Shown piece by piece: positions 42,726 through 53,152 of a stretch of DNA of 64,000 nt (position 1 is the stretch's first letter; the number at the start of each line of letters is the position of its first letter). The position numbers were made by a program, and so were the translations under genes. Source of the stretch: Gigaspora rosea (taxonomy: Eukaryota; Glomeromycota; Glomeromycetes; Diversisporales; Gigasporaceae); NCBI GenBank assembly GCA_003550325.1, contig QKWP01002074.1, forward strand, positions 1-64,000. The letters are read 5' to 3'. Under the pieces are notes generated by a model. It was not told where the DNA came from, searched no databases, and saw only the letters and a list, made by a program, of their open reading frames with translations.

Positions 42726-43345
42726 TAGCTCTATAACTTTCATTAATGGTCTATTATTTTAAAAAAAATTAATTTTATATAGTAAGAAATGTTAATTTCT
42801 ATACCTGATATATATATATATATTTTTTTTGAACTTGACGATCATGCCACACTTCAATGCTTTATTGATGATAATTTCCAAAAGAAAATTTTTATATTCA
42901 CTATTTGGTGTTTGAATCGAAGAGTGGCTCACCCGGTTACCATAAAGTACCTAAATACTTGAGCACCTATGTGCGACCTGCCAAGGGTAATTTAGCCTCA
43001 TCAGTTTGTATCGATCTACCTCAGAACGATCCGCCCCGAATCACTGACCTGACTTACTAGCCCGTCATGCCTGTCTTTTTTCCCAACCTTCTTTTTCTAG
43101 TCTTCTAGATAGAAGAACTACAAACAAAATAGAAAGAAAAGTAAAAAGGATAAAAAAATGGGAGTGCTAAACTAACGAAATGAAAAAAAAACAGAATAAG
43201 AAATAAAAGGGAAGAGGATAAACGAAAAAATATAAAAACAGAGAAAAGGATAAAGAGGCCGAAAAAAGGACGGTTATGACGACACTATTTTTGCCTGTGT
43301 TAGGCTTTAAAAATTATATAGTATTGTATAGAAAAAATCTAATCT
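42726..43345. repeat. Mixed repeats related to 37.6 kb and 12.3/15.9 kb
   Basis: 42930-43080 resembles 37630-37720 (GTGCGACCTGCC, TTTAGCCTCA). 43080-43345, A-rich and ending CCTGTGTTAGGCTTTAAAAA, resembles the two flanks of the insertion block at 12428-15924. Not coding. Confidence 0.4.
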
Positions 43346-44220
43346 AACGCTATATATATTCTAGAAAGAGAAAAAGAAAAAACATTTAACATCTAGAAAT
43401 TTCTACATGTGATCCCTCCGATCTCTATTACACCAGTCATTGTTTATTTGGTAAGCATTAACCCAAATATCCTCATGGAAGATTCCATTTTGGTAGACGC
43501 GTCCAGATTTGGAAGAAGTAAACACTGCTGATCTTTTAAAGGGGGTACACTGAATTGTCCACTTTTTGTGAAATTTCGAAACGTCCAAAGCAGCACCAGA
43601 AAAAGAGTACCAAAATAAAGGAGTTGTAAGAGTTATGCTGTACAGAATAACACATCTAACCAAGTATCTACTTCTATTTTCATATCCATAGGCCTTGACA
43701 AAGCTCCAGAGTTTCTCTGCTACATCTTTGCTCAATAGCACCAAAGTCCGCCAAGGTGCCTCGCTTATAAGTCTACTGTTCTTTTTTATCTCTATTTCAG
43801 TTGTAGAACATACAGTAAATAGACTTTGTACCCAACAGCAGCTTTGCTAGAGTTTTGTTGTGTATAGATATGTTAACTGCATAGTTTTCGTAGGTCTGAG
43901 TTCTTGGAAAATTTGGTACGAGGAATCATCGAAAAGAGTTTTTCTATACCTGATATTTTATATGTATTGTTATAGATTTTATTAATACTAATTCTTTTTT
44001 TTCAATTATAGATTGAGAACTCTTTTAATGATTCTTTGTACTAAATTTTTCATAAACACCAATCTATGAAAACTTTGTAAATTAGTATATTTATATATAA
44101 CAAAAACTTTATCTAGAAGCAATTTGGATATAGAGTTTTAGATCATATACTAAGAAGAACTAAAATAGAGTTTAAAAAGAGCTTTTTTGTGGGTTTAACT
44201 CATTAGATAGAAGACTTTGT
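43346..44220. other. Spacer with one unassigned open frame
   Basis: A 113-codon minus-strand frame at 43403-43744 is open and of normal composition (KLWSFVKAYGYENRSRYLVR), but I recognise no domain and there is no clear splice or promoter context. It may be an exon of a gene fragment; I do not call it a gene. Confidence 0.3.
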
Positions 44221-44401
44221 TGCTCATATGCTCCAATTTTTGGAATTTAAAAAAAGCTTAGTTTTTTAAAACTTTAAAGCTATATAATTTTTGATTTACT
44301 AGTCTATTTTAAATGATTTTACTACCAAACTGTTCATCTTTTTGAGACAATTCCAACAAGCCCAAAATCATAAAATTCCAATCACAGGGTTATAAAAAAA
44401 T

Positions 44402-44484
44402 GCACTATCAAATAGGTGATGCATCTGAAATTGGTTTGATCTATGTCAAACCAATTTCAGGTGTGTCACCTATTTGATAGCACT
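44402..44484. repeat. Near-perfect 80-bp hairpin
   Basis: TGCACTATCAAATAGGTGA and TCTGAAATTGGTTTGAT are mirrored by ATCAAACC-type TCAAACCAATTTCAG and TCACCTATTTGATAGCACT, with a 5-base loop. It is an extremely compact inverted repeat and may be a minimal MITE. Confidence 0.75.
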
Positions 44485-44485
44485 A

Positions 44486-44575
44486 GTGATGTGAGTTGGT
44501 AGCTACCGGTAGATATCTATCACTAGTATCTACCGGTAGATACCGGTAGATTTTTAATATGCAGGACAGATACCA
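44486..44575. repeat. ACCGGTAGATA word repeat
   Basis: GTAGCTACCGGTAGATATCT, ATCTACCGGTAGATACCGG follow TAGTGATGTGAGTTGG, a hAT-like end. The right end is not found. Counted with the word-repeat class. Confidence 0.5.
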
Positions 44576-44609
44576 TTAGTTAAAAATTGAAGCCAATAGA
44601 ATTTATCTA

Positions 44610-45010
44610 TTTCAGGGATAGTTTATTTTTGGGTGAAAGAGGATTTTTAGGATCGCAAGTAGTCTCTACATAGTAAAGTCCAAATTTTACTATGCAAATC
44701 GATCATAAGTACTTAAGTAAATATATTTAGAAGATTGGAATACATATTTTTTGAAATTTTCATACAGATCAGAGAACTTCTTATTATTTAACTTTTAATT
44801 TTTACATTCGTCGAATATATTTTTTAATTTTTCGTCGAACGTAAAAATTAAAAGTCAAATAATAAAATGTTTTTCAATCTTGCTAAAAATTATATAATAT
44901 ATGTATTTTGACCTTTCGAATAAGTTTACTTAAGCATGATAATTGAGTTGCATATTAGAATTTTGACTTTACTATGAAGCGACTATTGTTGATTATGGGG
45001 TAGCATGAAA
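44610..45010. mobile_element. Fold-back family P copy 1
   Basis: Left AGTAGTCTCTACATAGTAAA and GTCCAAATTTTACTATGCAA; right TATTAGAATTTTGACTTTAC and TATGAAGCGACTATTGTTGA. The centre has paired TTATTTAACTTTTAATTTTT / ACGTAAAAATTAAAAGTCAA segments. Other copies are at 51187-51570 and 51985-52700. Confidence 0.7.
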
Positions 45011-45220
45011 TTATTTTTGTTGATTGACCAATTAAAGACCCTGTGATTGGATTTTTATAATTTTTAGCTCATTGGAATCATCTTAAAGAGATGAAAGTAA
45101 AATCATTTAAAATAAACCAGTAGATTAAAAATTATTTAGCTTTAAAGTTTTAAAAAAATAAGCTTTTTGTATAAATTCCAAAAATTGAAGCAGTATCGAA
45201 GCATATGTATAAAAAATATA

Positions 45221-45895
45221 GTAGAACTAAAACTCTAAAGTTTTTGTCAGAAGTTGCAAAAGCTTAAGCAAAAATATACTTTTGATTAAATATATTATTT
45301 TACAAATTATATATCTTATAGTTTACTAAAAGTTTGGTACTTTTAATATTTCTTCTTGAACTTTTCAAAATTTTGCTACAAAGTAGAAATTCTGGCTTAC
45401 TTTTTTCAAAAGAATAGCAATATTTACTCCTTTCAAATTAGAAATACAACTATTTGTTTCTAATAGTACTTTAATTTTATTTTATTTTTTTATTTTTTGT
45501 GGTTTGTTTTATACTTTTGTTAGCTTCATTTTCAGCACAAAATTTTTTTTGTTTTTCTCATCTTGTTATCTTTTTTATTTTGTTAGTATTTGGTTTTTTC
45601 ACTTAAATTTTATAGTTATTCCCTTTTTTTATTTTTTTCTTTTATTTTTTTTTTATATATTTGTTTTTGTTGAGTTTGAATATAGATAGGAAAGATTTAA
45701 AGAGAAATCCTGTATTGCTTTTTGATAGAACTAACAAGTTATATCTTTCCTTTATCTATAACATGATACAATAGAATATATATAAGTACTCTTGATATAA
45801 CTAGATGATATTGAATTTTGTATTTATCGTAAACTGCCATATAAAAGACCCGAGTCTGTTACATTTTTTCAATTTTAAACCTGATAGTAGACCCA
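45221..45895. other. Spacer with a pyrimidine-rich tract
   Basis: 45475-45685 is strongly T-rich; the open frame through it is a phenylalanine/leucine artefact. TTTATCGTAAACTGCCATAT (45821) then ...GACCCGAGTCTGTTACATTT resembles AATGTAACAGACCCAGTC ... TTTACGGTAAT at 39417-39455 inverted, so these are copies of one repeat. Confidence 0.35.
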
Positions 45896-45898
45896 TGG

Positions 45899-46150
45899 TA
45901 GAGGTTGTGATCGAACATGATATGACTGATTGCTTGGTCGAATCGGTCATGATCAATCACGAAATTTTGTGTTCGATCATGTTCAATTAAACTCAATGAT
46001 CAATCATAGTCTTTTGATCAATTATAATCGATTAAAGGCTATAATCATTCATAAAAAGTTAATCAATTACAATTAGAGATTCGAACTTGATATCATATGA
46101 TCGATTTCAAAAAGTTAGTTCTATCGATTATCATACCCTTTAATTGATCA
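45899..46150. repeat. GATCGATTATGATCAAT word repeat, left portion
   Basis: Starts TAGAGGTTGTGATCGAACAT (hAT-like end) and continues as a degenerate array of TCATGATCAATCA, TTCGATCATGTTCAATT, GATCAATTATAATCGATTA. An inverted partner array ending GACCGATCGCAACCTCTA is at 49880-50127. No TSD links the two ends. Confidence 0.55.
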
Positions 46151-47040
46151 TGATTAATCATATGCATAAATTAAATACTTAAATTTATTGAGTTGATAAT
46201 TTGTACAGTATAAGGCCATATAAAGTTAATTTTTGGGTTCTCATAACATGAGACAAAAAAAATGACCCACCCACCCGGACTTTTATTTAAAAATTTCTAA
46301 AATTTTTTAAACAATAAAATTTAAATTTTATTTTTATAAGATAATGACCCAGAAATATATAGCAAAATTTTTAATAATGAGTTGGGACCCGGCAACAGAA
46401 GATTTAGCCAGGCAGATAAGTAGTTTAGCTCTGCTAGAAATTATGTATAATTTCTTGATGCTTTGTTTATAGTCTCAGAATCTAATTACCAAATAAAAGG
46501 TTCTTGCACTATTCGAGGCGTAAATAGACTTGAGTAACTAGGGTCGAAATAGAGCTCTTGATTATGTTATGAGACTCTAATATAAGAATTTGGACTTTAA
46601 TACCAGAAACATAGTCATGCTTGCATTACAGAGTGCATGGTTTCCTGACATCGAGTTCGCAAAATCTTGCATTTGATTGGATGCTAAAAATTTATCATTT
46701 CATATGTTTATGTGCTGTGTGGTGTAATACAGTATATTTGTGCTATTCTAAGATATAATCTATCGTTATCAACCAACTTCCTTAAGATTTAAATTGCAAA
46801 TTTCGCATAATTTCGCAAACTGTAATAAATTACAGACAAGGCTATTTTATAGTTGATTAATTCACAGATAAGTTTGCTTTATAGATAGTTATTTCACTAG
46901 TATCTGATTTCACAAACAAATTTAATTGATGTTATTATCGTTAGGGATTTAAATTTATAATGGTGCAATTTATAAATAAAATTGTCACATAGTGCATAAA
47001 ATAGTATTCTATTTAAAAACTAAATTTTAGGACCAAACAA

Positions 47041-48500
47041 TTTCAAAATGGCAAAGTTTTTCAAAAAGCCTTCTTGAGCTTCTTGATAATAAAGAATAAT
47101 GTTGAAGAATCTCCCAATAATTAGATATTCCAAGCACATACTAATATTTTAAGATACAGATGTTTATATTTTCGTAATGAATTAGCAAATATTAGTAAAG
47201 ATAAAAATAACATTAAACCAATTAATATAAAACATGGTTTTATTCCACAATTTGAAATAATTATTAGGTAATTTTATATTTTTGGTAAGCCAACCTTTAT
47301 TTTAAAGACACAAAATTTACAAGTTCACTAATATGACAGTTGTTCAGTTTATGTATCATGTGTATGCAAAAACTAATTAACTTAATAATCTAATAGATAT
47401 ATTTATGGAGGAGTGGTTTTGTCAGAAAAAGATCAGGACACATCATTTATTTTTGAGCTCGTTCTTGTAGCTTCCGAATTTCGGCTTGATGAATTGGTAA
47501 AACACCTTGAAACACAGTTAATTAATGAAAATGCACACTGACTTTGTCTAAATTTTGCAAACGTTTATCTTAAGAGTTTCCAAAATGAAAACCTTCAAGA
47601 ATTACAAAAATGGAGCAATGATATTTTGGCAAAGTATTCAGATAAAATTTGAGTCAGAAAATATTACTTCAATGTACTAATTTCACTTATCATTATTAAA
47701 CGAGATGATTTACAGATGAATAAAGAGAAAATTTGGGACCATATTATAGAATGGGAAATTTCTCAAAACACAGACTTACCGACTATATTAAAGATTGGTC
47801 ATATGAAAAATTTTTAACTTTAAAGACTACTTTATGGAATTGTTTTCTCTTATTTGCTATTTCCAAATATCAAATGAAGTATTTTTGACAAAGTGAACCC
47901 ATATAAAAATATTCTTGAAGAATGTTATATTCCAAAAATTTCTTATCCCAAATAGGCAAATATTATCAACAATTCTTCCACCCGTAAAATTTTAACACTA
48001 GCGTTACCATCTAACCATTTCCTTTAACAGTTATCAATGAAGCTCATGCAGCAGAAACAGCATCATGGGTTGATAAGAAAACTGAAGCGTATTCTGTAAT
48101 GAATAATCCATATAAATTTAAATTCTTTTGTGAAACAAGAGATGGTTTTACTACTGTTTTATTGCTCAATCATTTTAAAATTTATATGATGAGCAAGCAA
48201 ACACTGTTGTAGTAATGATACTGATGAAATTCTTGGTGGATATAATCTACTCCAATGGATTAAATAGATAGTTGGAGAACTTGCAAAGATAATTTTATTT
48301 TTTTATTGAAAAATGGCACTATTCAATCTTCTATTTTAAGTCGTGTAAAAGCAGATTATTCATCAGAAGCAATTTATTGTCACACAAATTATGATCCAAC
48401 CTTTGGTGCTGGTCATAATATTTGGGGATGGATCATTGTTCATATAAAAAAGCAATTAGAAACCAAAGTAGCAAATCTTTCTTTTGTATAGAAGCATATG
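47041..48500 (+). pseudogene. BTB-BACK-TLDc protein gene, broken
   Basis: Fragments in order: IFQAHTNILRYRCLYFRNEL (BTB core), IPQFEIIIR, a preserved intron at 47268-47396, then YIYGGVVLSEKDQDTSFIFE, LVLVASEFRLDELVKHLETQ (end of BTB), LCLNFANVYLKSFQNENLQE (BACK), INEAHAAETASWVDKKTEAY (start of TLDc), TDEILGGYNLLQW, KNGTIQSSILSRVKAD and DPTFGAGHNIWGWI (end of TLDc). Stops (for example TGA where Trp is expected after NAH) and frameshifts interrupt it throughout. This architecture is abundant in AM fungi; the protein's role is not established, and this copy is dead. The intact 61-codon frame at 48306-48491 is only its TLDc end. Confidence 0.85.
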
Positions 48501-49050
48501 AAGTATTTCAAATTCAGGTAGTGGAAATATCTAATGAATACTTTATTCAATATGTACCCAATGCCCCTAATACTGTAATACTATAATACTTTATTATGCA
48601 CGTTAATAAAAAATGTACTGATTCCTATAACTAAGTTGTCTATAAAGTGATTAGTGAAATAGTCCTATGCATTGACGAAATCACACTAGGGCTATTGCAA
48701 GGATAACCGGACATGCTTGTGATCGTGTGCGATAGAGATTATAGATATGCATGTGATAGAAATTATAGATATGTATTGAAATTATAAAGAGTAAATAGTG
48801 AATCTTAGTGCTTGCTTACTTCGCTTGTCTTGCCCGATTATAAAGTTGCATCTAGCAACTCACTCGTTGTCATGTGTAGCGAGTTGAATATACCGCACTA
48901 TAAAATGGGCTTTAAGTAAAATGCGCATACCATATTTCGATCTTCATTTATGCTTTGTCACGTTAGTATATCTACACGAACATAAAATTGCTATAAGTAC
49001 AGTATATAAATATTTAATATTTGATGAAAGAAATCTGAGCGAGAATAATA
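48501..49050. other. Spacer within the 3.4-kb candidate element
   Basis: ATAGAGATTATAGATATGCA and ATAGAAATTATAGATATGTA (48731-48785) form a short direct repeat. No gene. Confidence 0.35.
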
Positions 49051-49058
49051 ATATGGAC

Positions 49059-49240
49059 TAGAGGTTGGAACCGGTTTTAAATATTCGAGTTTATCACATC
49101 TAAATTCGAGTTTATTACACCAAAATTCAAGTTTATCACGTCATTTATTAATAGTTGATGTGATAAACTCGAATTTTGGTGTGATAAACTCGAATTTAGA
49201 TGTGATAAACTCGAATATTTAAAACCGGTTCCAACCTCTA
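49059..49240. mobile_element. hAT-like word-repeat hairpin, TSD ATATGGAC
   Basis: Ends TAGAGGTTGGAACCGGTT and the inverse AACCGGTTCCAACCTCTA. ATATGGAC is perfectly duplicated at 49051-49058 and 49241-49248. Each arm holds three copies of an ATTCGAGTTTATCACATCTA-like unit, so the 182-bp element is a near-perfect hairpin of repeated words. Confidence 0.9.
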
Positions 49241-49589
49241 ATATGGACGTAGATTCACTTATATGCTGGCTACATTTTCAAAAAATACATAACTATCTAA
49301 ATATGATAATTGGAATAGAATCATAATAGAAAAAGAAAATTGGCGTAGCTTTACACCATCACAAACGAACAGTATATGTTGTGTTGCCTAGATTTTGAGG
49401 GACTATCACGTGATATTTGTAATCTCCTATTGGTCATAAATCATATATAATTTAAATTTTCGAATTTGGTTCTTATTGACCTGGTCAAGCTATATTATAT
49501 TTTTATAAAATTTAAATTTTTTTTTAGTTTTTGTGACCCGGCTGGGTTATGAGAACCAAAAAATTAACTTTATGTGGTCTTATTAATTG

Positions 49590-49815
49590 GCCGGAGCGAA
49601 GCGGAGGACTCCTATTTTCATGTCATTAGCAATTTTTGTCTGTCTGTCCACCAATGATCTACATATACTAGCAGATTTTGTCTGTCTGTCCTCCACGTGA
49701 TCAATTGATCTACACATACTAGAGCCGTTAGCATATTTTGTCTGTCTGTCCGCCCATGTGATCAATGATCTGCACATACTAGAGGTCTTATCAAAATTTG
49801 TCCCCATGTGACCAA
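49590..49815. repeat. GTCTGTCTGTCC tandem repeat, about 4 units
   Basis: The unit TTTTGTCTGTCTGTCC followed by a variable CCACGTGATCAATGATCTAC and ACATACTAG recurs at about 49633, 49677, 49737 and (decayed) 49795. Just left of it is GGCCGGAGCGAAGCGGAGGA, and GAATTCGCTCCAGACTT lies to the right; the GC-rich left motif looks like a repeat end. Confidence 0.7.
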
Positions 49816-49879
49816 TAACAACAATAATTAACTTTTTTTTAATTCGCTCCAGACTTACAACAGCTCCTGTTTTTCTAGT

Positions 49880-50127
49880 AGTTAATAACTTTGATATGAT
49901 AAATTAGATACGATATAATTAGTTATAAATTATGACCAATCTAACAATTTGACCGATTAAGCATATTGACCAATCAAAATACATGATCGATTATGATCAA
50001 TTAAACGATTCTGACCGATCAAATGATTTTTGACCAATCAAAGCACATAATCGATCATTGATCAATTTATCTTGTGCATGTTCAATTAATGACCGATCAC
50101 AAAAAATTTGACCGATCGCAACCTCTA
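49880..50127. repeat. GATCGATTATGATCAAT word repeat, right portion
   Basis: A degenerate array of TTATGACCAATCTAACAATT, GACCGATTAAGCATATTGAC, ATCGATTATGATCAATTAAA and related words, ending GACCGATCGCAACCTCTA, the inverse type of the 45899 end. Confidence 0.55.
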
Positions 50128-50373
50128 ATGGTGAGTATTTAATAGTAAATTTCTATAGTGTGCAAATAGGGTTTTTCTATATATAAAAGTATTTTTTACT
50201 AAACAAACCTTTATAATTTCTAATTAAACTTTGCAAAACCAACTTTTCTGATTCTAATGATAGTTAAATTATTCAAATTGCGTTAGTATATGACACAATA
50301 TGAGTATTTAGGGAAGTGCAGAAAATCACATAATTTTTTAGGGTAGTGGGGTTCCCAAATATCACATCCTATC

Positions 50374-50794
50374 CAGTGTTGGAAATTCAAAAAAAATTTT
50401 ATGATTTTTGTGAACATAATTTCTTTTTATAATGTTCACATCAAAAATAAATATGTTCACATATAGAATTTAGACTTGATAATATAATGACTATTTACAA
50501 TTGACCAAAAGTTGATTATATCTAAAAATAAGCTACTCACCAATTTTTTTGTATTAAAATCGTCCAAAAAAGGTAGTTTATTTTCGAAATATATAGTAAA
50601 TATAATCTTTATATTAATAAATTATGAATAAGAAATTATAAAAATTAAAATTTATAATCATACTATGTGAACATAAAATATAAAATTTTTGATTTTTTAT
50701 ATTTATACTATGTGAACATAAAATATGAAAACATTGATTTTTTAAAAAATTTATGTTCACTGTGAACACTATGAACATATGATTTCCAACACTG
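50374..50794. mobile_element. hAT-like word-repeat element (TGTGAACATAAAAT)
   Basis: Ends CAGTGTTGGAAATTC and the inverse GATTTCCAACACTG. The 8-bp flanks ATCCTATC and ATCATATA agree at 6 of 8 places. The interior repeats TATGTGAACATAAAATAT, ATGTTCACATA and GTTCACTGTGAACAC. Confidence 0.65.
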
Positions 50795-50810
50795 ATCATA
50801 TATATATATA

Positions 50811-51940
50811 CAGTTGCTTTTCTCTAATCTGAACCTTTCTAAAACGAACACTATTAAACTTTCTCTAAACTAAACAAAATCTCCTAGAACATTTGTAAAT
50901 TTTATTATAAAGTTCAGATAAGCTATATATGTTATGTGTCACTTTACAATTCATATCAATTTTAAAATGACACATGTCAATTTAAAATGATTAATATTTT
51001 CACTCCAGATCCGACCCTTCCGACCCAATCATGTACAACGTAATACAAACAGAGATCACATGACTTTTGGGTTCTTGCACTTTGACCAATGGCTAGGTTA
51101 TACAAAATTCCAGTCACGTGATCCGTACAACAATAATCGCCCAATCAAAATTTGAACCTGAAGTAGATTCAAATTAAACTACAAAATAAGCTACTCACGA
51201 TTAACAATAGTCGCTACATAGTAAAGTCCAAATTCTACTATGCAAATCGATTAAAATCGATTAAATAACCTTATTTGGAAGAACAAAATACACATACAGT
51301 AAAATTTTTAGCAAGATTGGTGAACATTTTATTATTTGACTTTTAACTTTTACGTTCGATGAAAAAATTAAAATTTTTTTTAAAAAAATATATTCGACGA
51401 ACGTAAAAGTTAAAAGTCAAATAATAAAATGTTCATCAATCTCGCTAAAAATTTTACTGTATGTGTATTTTGTTCTTCCAAATAAGGTTATTTAATCGAT
51501 TTTAATCGATTTGCATAGTAGAATTTGGACTTTACTATGTAGCGACTATTGTCAATCGTGAGTAGCTTATTTTGTAGTTTAATTTGAATCTACTTCAGGT
51601 TCAAATTTTGATTGGGCGATTATTGTTGTACGGATCACGTGACTGGAATTTCGTATAACCTAGCCATTGGTCAAAGTGCAAGAACCCAAAAGTCATGTGA
51701 TCTCTGTTTGTATTACGTTGTACATGACTGGGTCGGAAGGGTCAGATCCGGAGTGAAAATATTAATTATTATTTGACATATGTCAATTTGCAATTTTAAA
51801 TCGACATGTGTCATTTTAAAATTGACATGAATTGTGAAGTGACACATAACATATATAACTTTTTGAAAACTGAACTTTTTCAAATTTTTACATAATAAAA
51901 AAAAGCAGTCCTGGCAGTTCAGATTAGAAAGAGTTGACTA
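50811..51940. mobile_element. 1.1-kb near-perfect palindrome, pogo-like ends
   Basis: After TA, the left end is CAGTTGCTTTTCTCTAATCT then GAAC; the right end is GTTCAGATTAGAAAGAGTTG then ACT before a TA. The palindrome centre is near 51381. From about 51000 to 51765 the arms are nearly identical: ACTCCAGATCCGACCCTTCC and GGAAGGGTCAGATCCGGAGT, CACGTGATCCGTACAACAAT and ATTGTTGTACGGATCACGTG. The core (51187-51570) is a family P fold-back. Confidence 0.8.
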
Positions 51941-51984
51941 TATAGTATAAATAGCCAATCATATTGAAGAAAGCGATTCTTAGT

Positions 51985-52700
51985 TAATCGCAGATAGTTG
52001 CTACATAGTAAAGTCTAAATTTTACAGTCAACCCTCCATAAATGCAACTCGTAGGGACAAGCCTACAACGTGCATTTAGGGAGGTTTGCATTTAAAGAGA
52101 GCCAATTAAATTGCAGCTTTTAAAAATTAGATCATCAAGTTTGTGTAACTTCTACCAAAACTGTATAACCTATCTTAAATACTAAAATTTGATTGGCCAT
52201 GTGCATTTAGGGAGGTTAGTGTGATATAAAATGTTATTCAAGAGAACGTGCATTTACAGAATATAGAACATGCATTTAGCACTAATAACATTTTACGGAA
52301 TAGAAAAAAACGTGCATTTAGAGAGGTATTGCATTTATGGAGGTTGCATTTATGGAGGGTTGACTGTACTAAGCAAATAGAAAAAAATCAATTAAGTAAA
52401 CTTATTCAGCAGATCAAAATACACTTATTACAAAATTTTTATAAGTATTGGAGAACTTTTTATTATTTAACTTTTAGCTTCTACGTTCGTCGAATATATT
52501 TTTTTAAAAAATTTTAATTTTTCATCAAATGTAAAAATCTAAAGTCAATTAATAAAAAATTCTCCAAAACTTATAAAAATTTTGTAACAAGTGTATTTTG
52601 ATCTGCTTAATAAGTTTACTTAATCGATTTTTTCGATTTGCTTAGTAAAATTTAGACTTTACTATGTAGCAACTTTTGTCGATTATGGGTAGCTTATTTT
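51985..52700. mobile_element. Fold-back family P copy 3, split by a MITE
   Basis: Left GATAGTTGCTACATAGTAAA and GTCTAAATTTTA, then the MITE, then CTAAGCAAATAGAAAAAAAT; right GCTTAGTAAAATTTAGACTT, TACTATGTAGCAACTTTTGT. Removing 52025-52366 and one TA restores AAATTTTACTAAGCAAATAG, the sequence expected from other copies. Confidence 0.75.
52025..52366. mobile_element. pogo-like MITE (CAGTCAACCCTCC), copy 2
   Basis: Lies between TA (52023-52024) and TA (52367-52368). Ends CAGTCAACCCTCCATAAATG and CATTTATGGAGGGTTGACTG are exact inverses. Subterminal GTGCATTTAGGGAGGTT-type words recur on both sides. It aligns with 18298-18638 in reverse. Confidence 0.9.
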
Positions 52701-52810
52701 TAGATCAAAAATGTTTTTGAGTTTTTTTAAATTTGATTGGTCAATAGTCCTATCACTGGGGGTCAGGACCTATGTAAACCCTAATTACGTGATTTACTGC
52801 ACTTCCCTTA

Positions 52811-53144
52811 TTGATTGTTTACTATAGGGTTTTTTATTATAATCAGAAATGTACGGCATTCTATAAAATTTGACCCTTTAACTGCAAATTACTACTTAAA
52901 TATTTTAAATGATTAAAAAAATAGATCAGAGGTATATTTATAGTAATTATACAGGCAAATTTGTCTGCGAACCTTTACAAAGTAAGGAATAATAGATAAA
53001 GGTAAATTTGAAAACAATTTTTAGAAAAACTATCTTTTTAACTTAAGGGGCATGCCATTTATCACGTAATTTTTTTTAGTTAAGGGCCTTATTCATTCAT
53101 GTATAGAGTGATCATATTAAATAAATAGGAAGAAAATCAGACCA
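52811..53144. repeat. Repeat V right flank and family I fragment
   Basis: 52811-52905 continues repeat V (TGTTTACTATAGGGTTTTTT, CCCTTTAACTGCA). 52915-52990 is the right end of a family I element (ATACAGGCAAATTTGTCTGC), matching 5030-5096. AGGGGCATGCCATTTATCAC at 53047 is a repeat fragment shared with 25425. Confidence 0.55.
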
Positions 53145-53152
53145 AATCAGAC

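Larger units (their letters stand above)
44222..45220. mobile_element. Fold-back family F1, 1-kb copy with nested elements
   Basis: Left arm: CATATGCTCCAATTTTTGGA, AAAACTTTAAAGCTATATAA, TTTTTGATTTACTAGTC, CCAATCACAGGGTTAT. Right arm: the inverse, CCCTGTGATTGGATTTTTAT, CAGTAGATTAAAAATTATTT, AGCTTTAAAGTTTTAAA, TTCCAAAAATTGAAGCAG. Between the arms are a perfect hairpin (44402-44484), an ACCGGTAGATA word repeat and a family P fold-back (44610-45010). Confidence 0.7.
46208..49583. mobile_element. Candidate 3.4-kb TIR element carrying a BTB-TLDc gene relic
   Basis: The left end AAGGCCATATAAAGTTAATT followed by TTTGGGTTCTCATAAC is matched, inverted, at the right (GTTATGAGAACCAAAAAAT, TTAACTTTATGTGGTCTT), about 36 bp of TIR with few mismatches; both lead into CCCGG-containing AT-rich subterminal DNA. 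No TSD is clear. The interior holds the BTB-BACK-TLDc pseudogene (47.0-48.5 kb) and a hAT-like element at 49059-49240. The layout suggests gene capture, but the gene could also predate the ends. Confidence 0.5.
50311..52807. mobile_element. 2.5-kb composite element with Tourist-like ends (TSD TTA)
   Basis: Ends GGGAAGTGCAGAAAATCACA and the inverse TGATTTACTGCACTTCCC; TTA duplicated at 50308-50310 and 52808-52810. The flanks align with an uninterrupted paralogue at 25850-26110, which confirms that this block was inserted. Inside are a hAT-like word repeat (50374-50794), a pogo-like palindrome (50811-51940) and a family P fold-back interrupted by a pogo-like MITE (52025-52366). No transposase frame. 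Confidence 0.75.

Noticed and set aside
43403-43744. 113-codon minus-strand open frame
   Set aside because: Normal composition but no domain, no intron or promoter support, and flanked by repeats; noted as unassigned rather than called a gene.
45899-50127. One 4.2-kb hAT element from TAGAGGTTGTGATCG to CGATCGCAACCTCTA
   Set aside because: The flanks ACCCATGG and ATGGTGAG do not form an 8-bp duplication, so the two ends may belong to separate elements.
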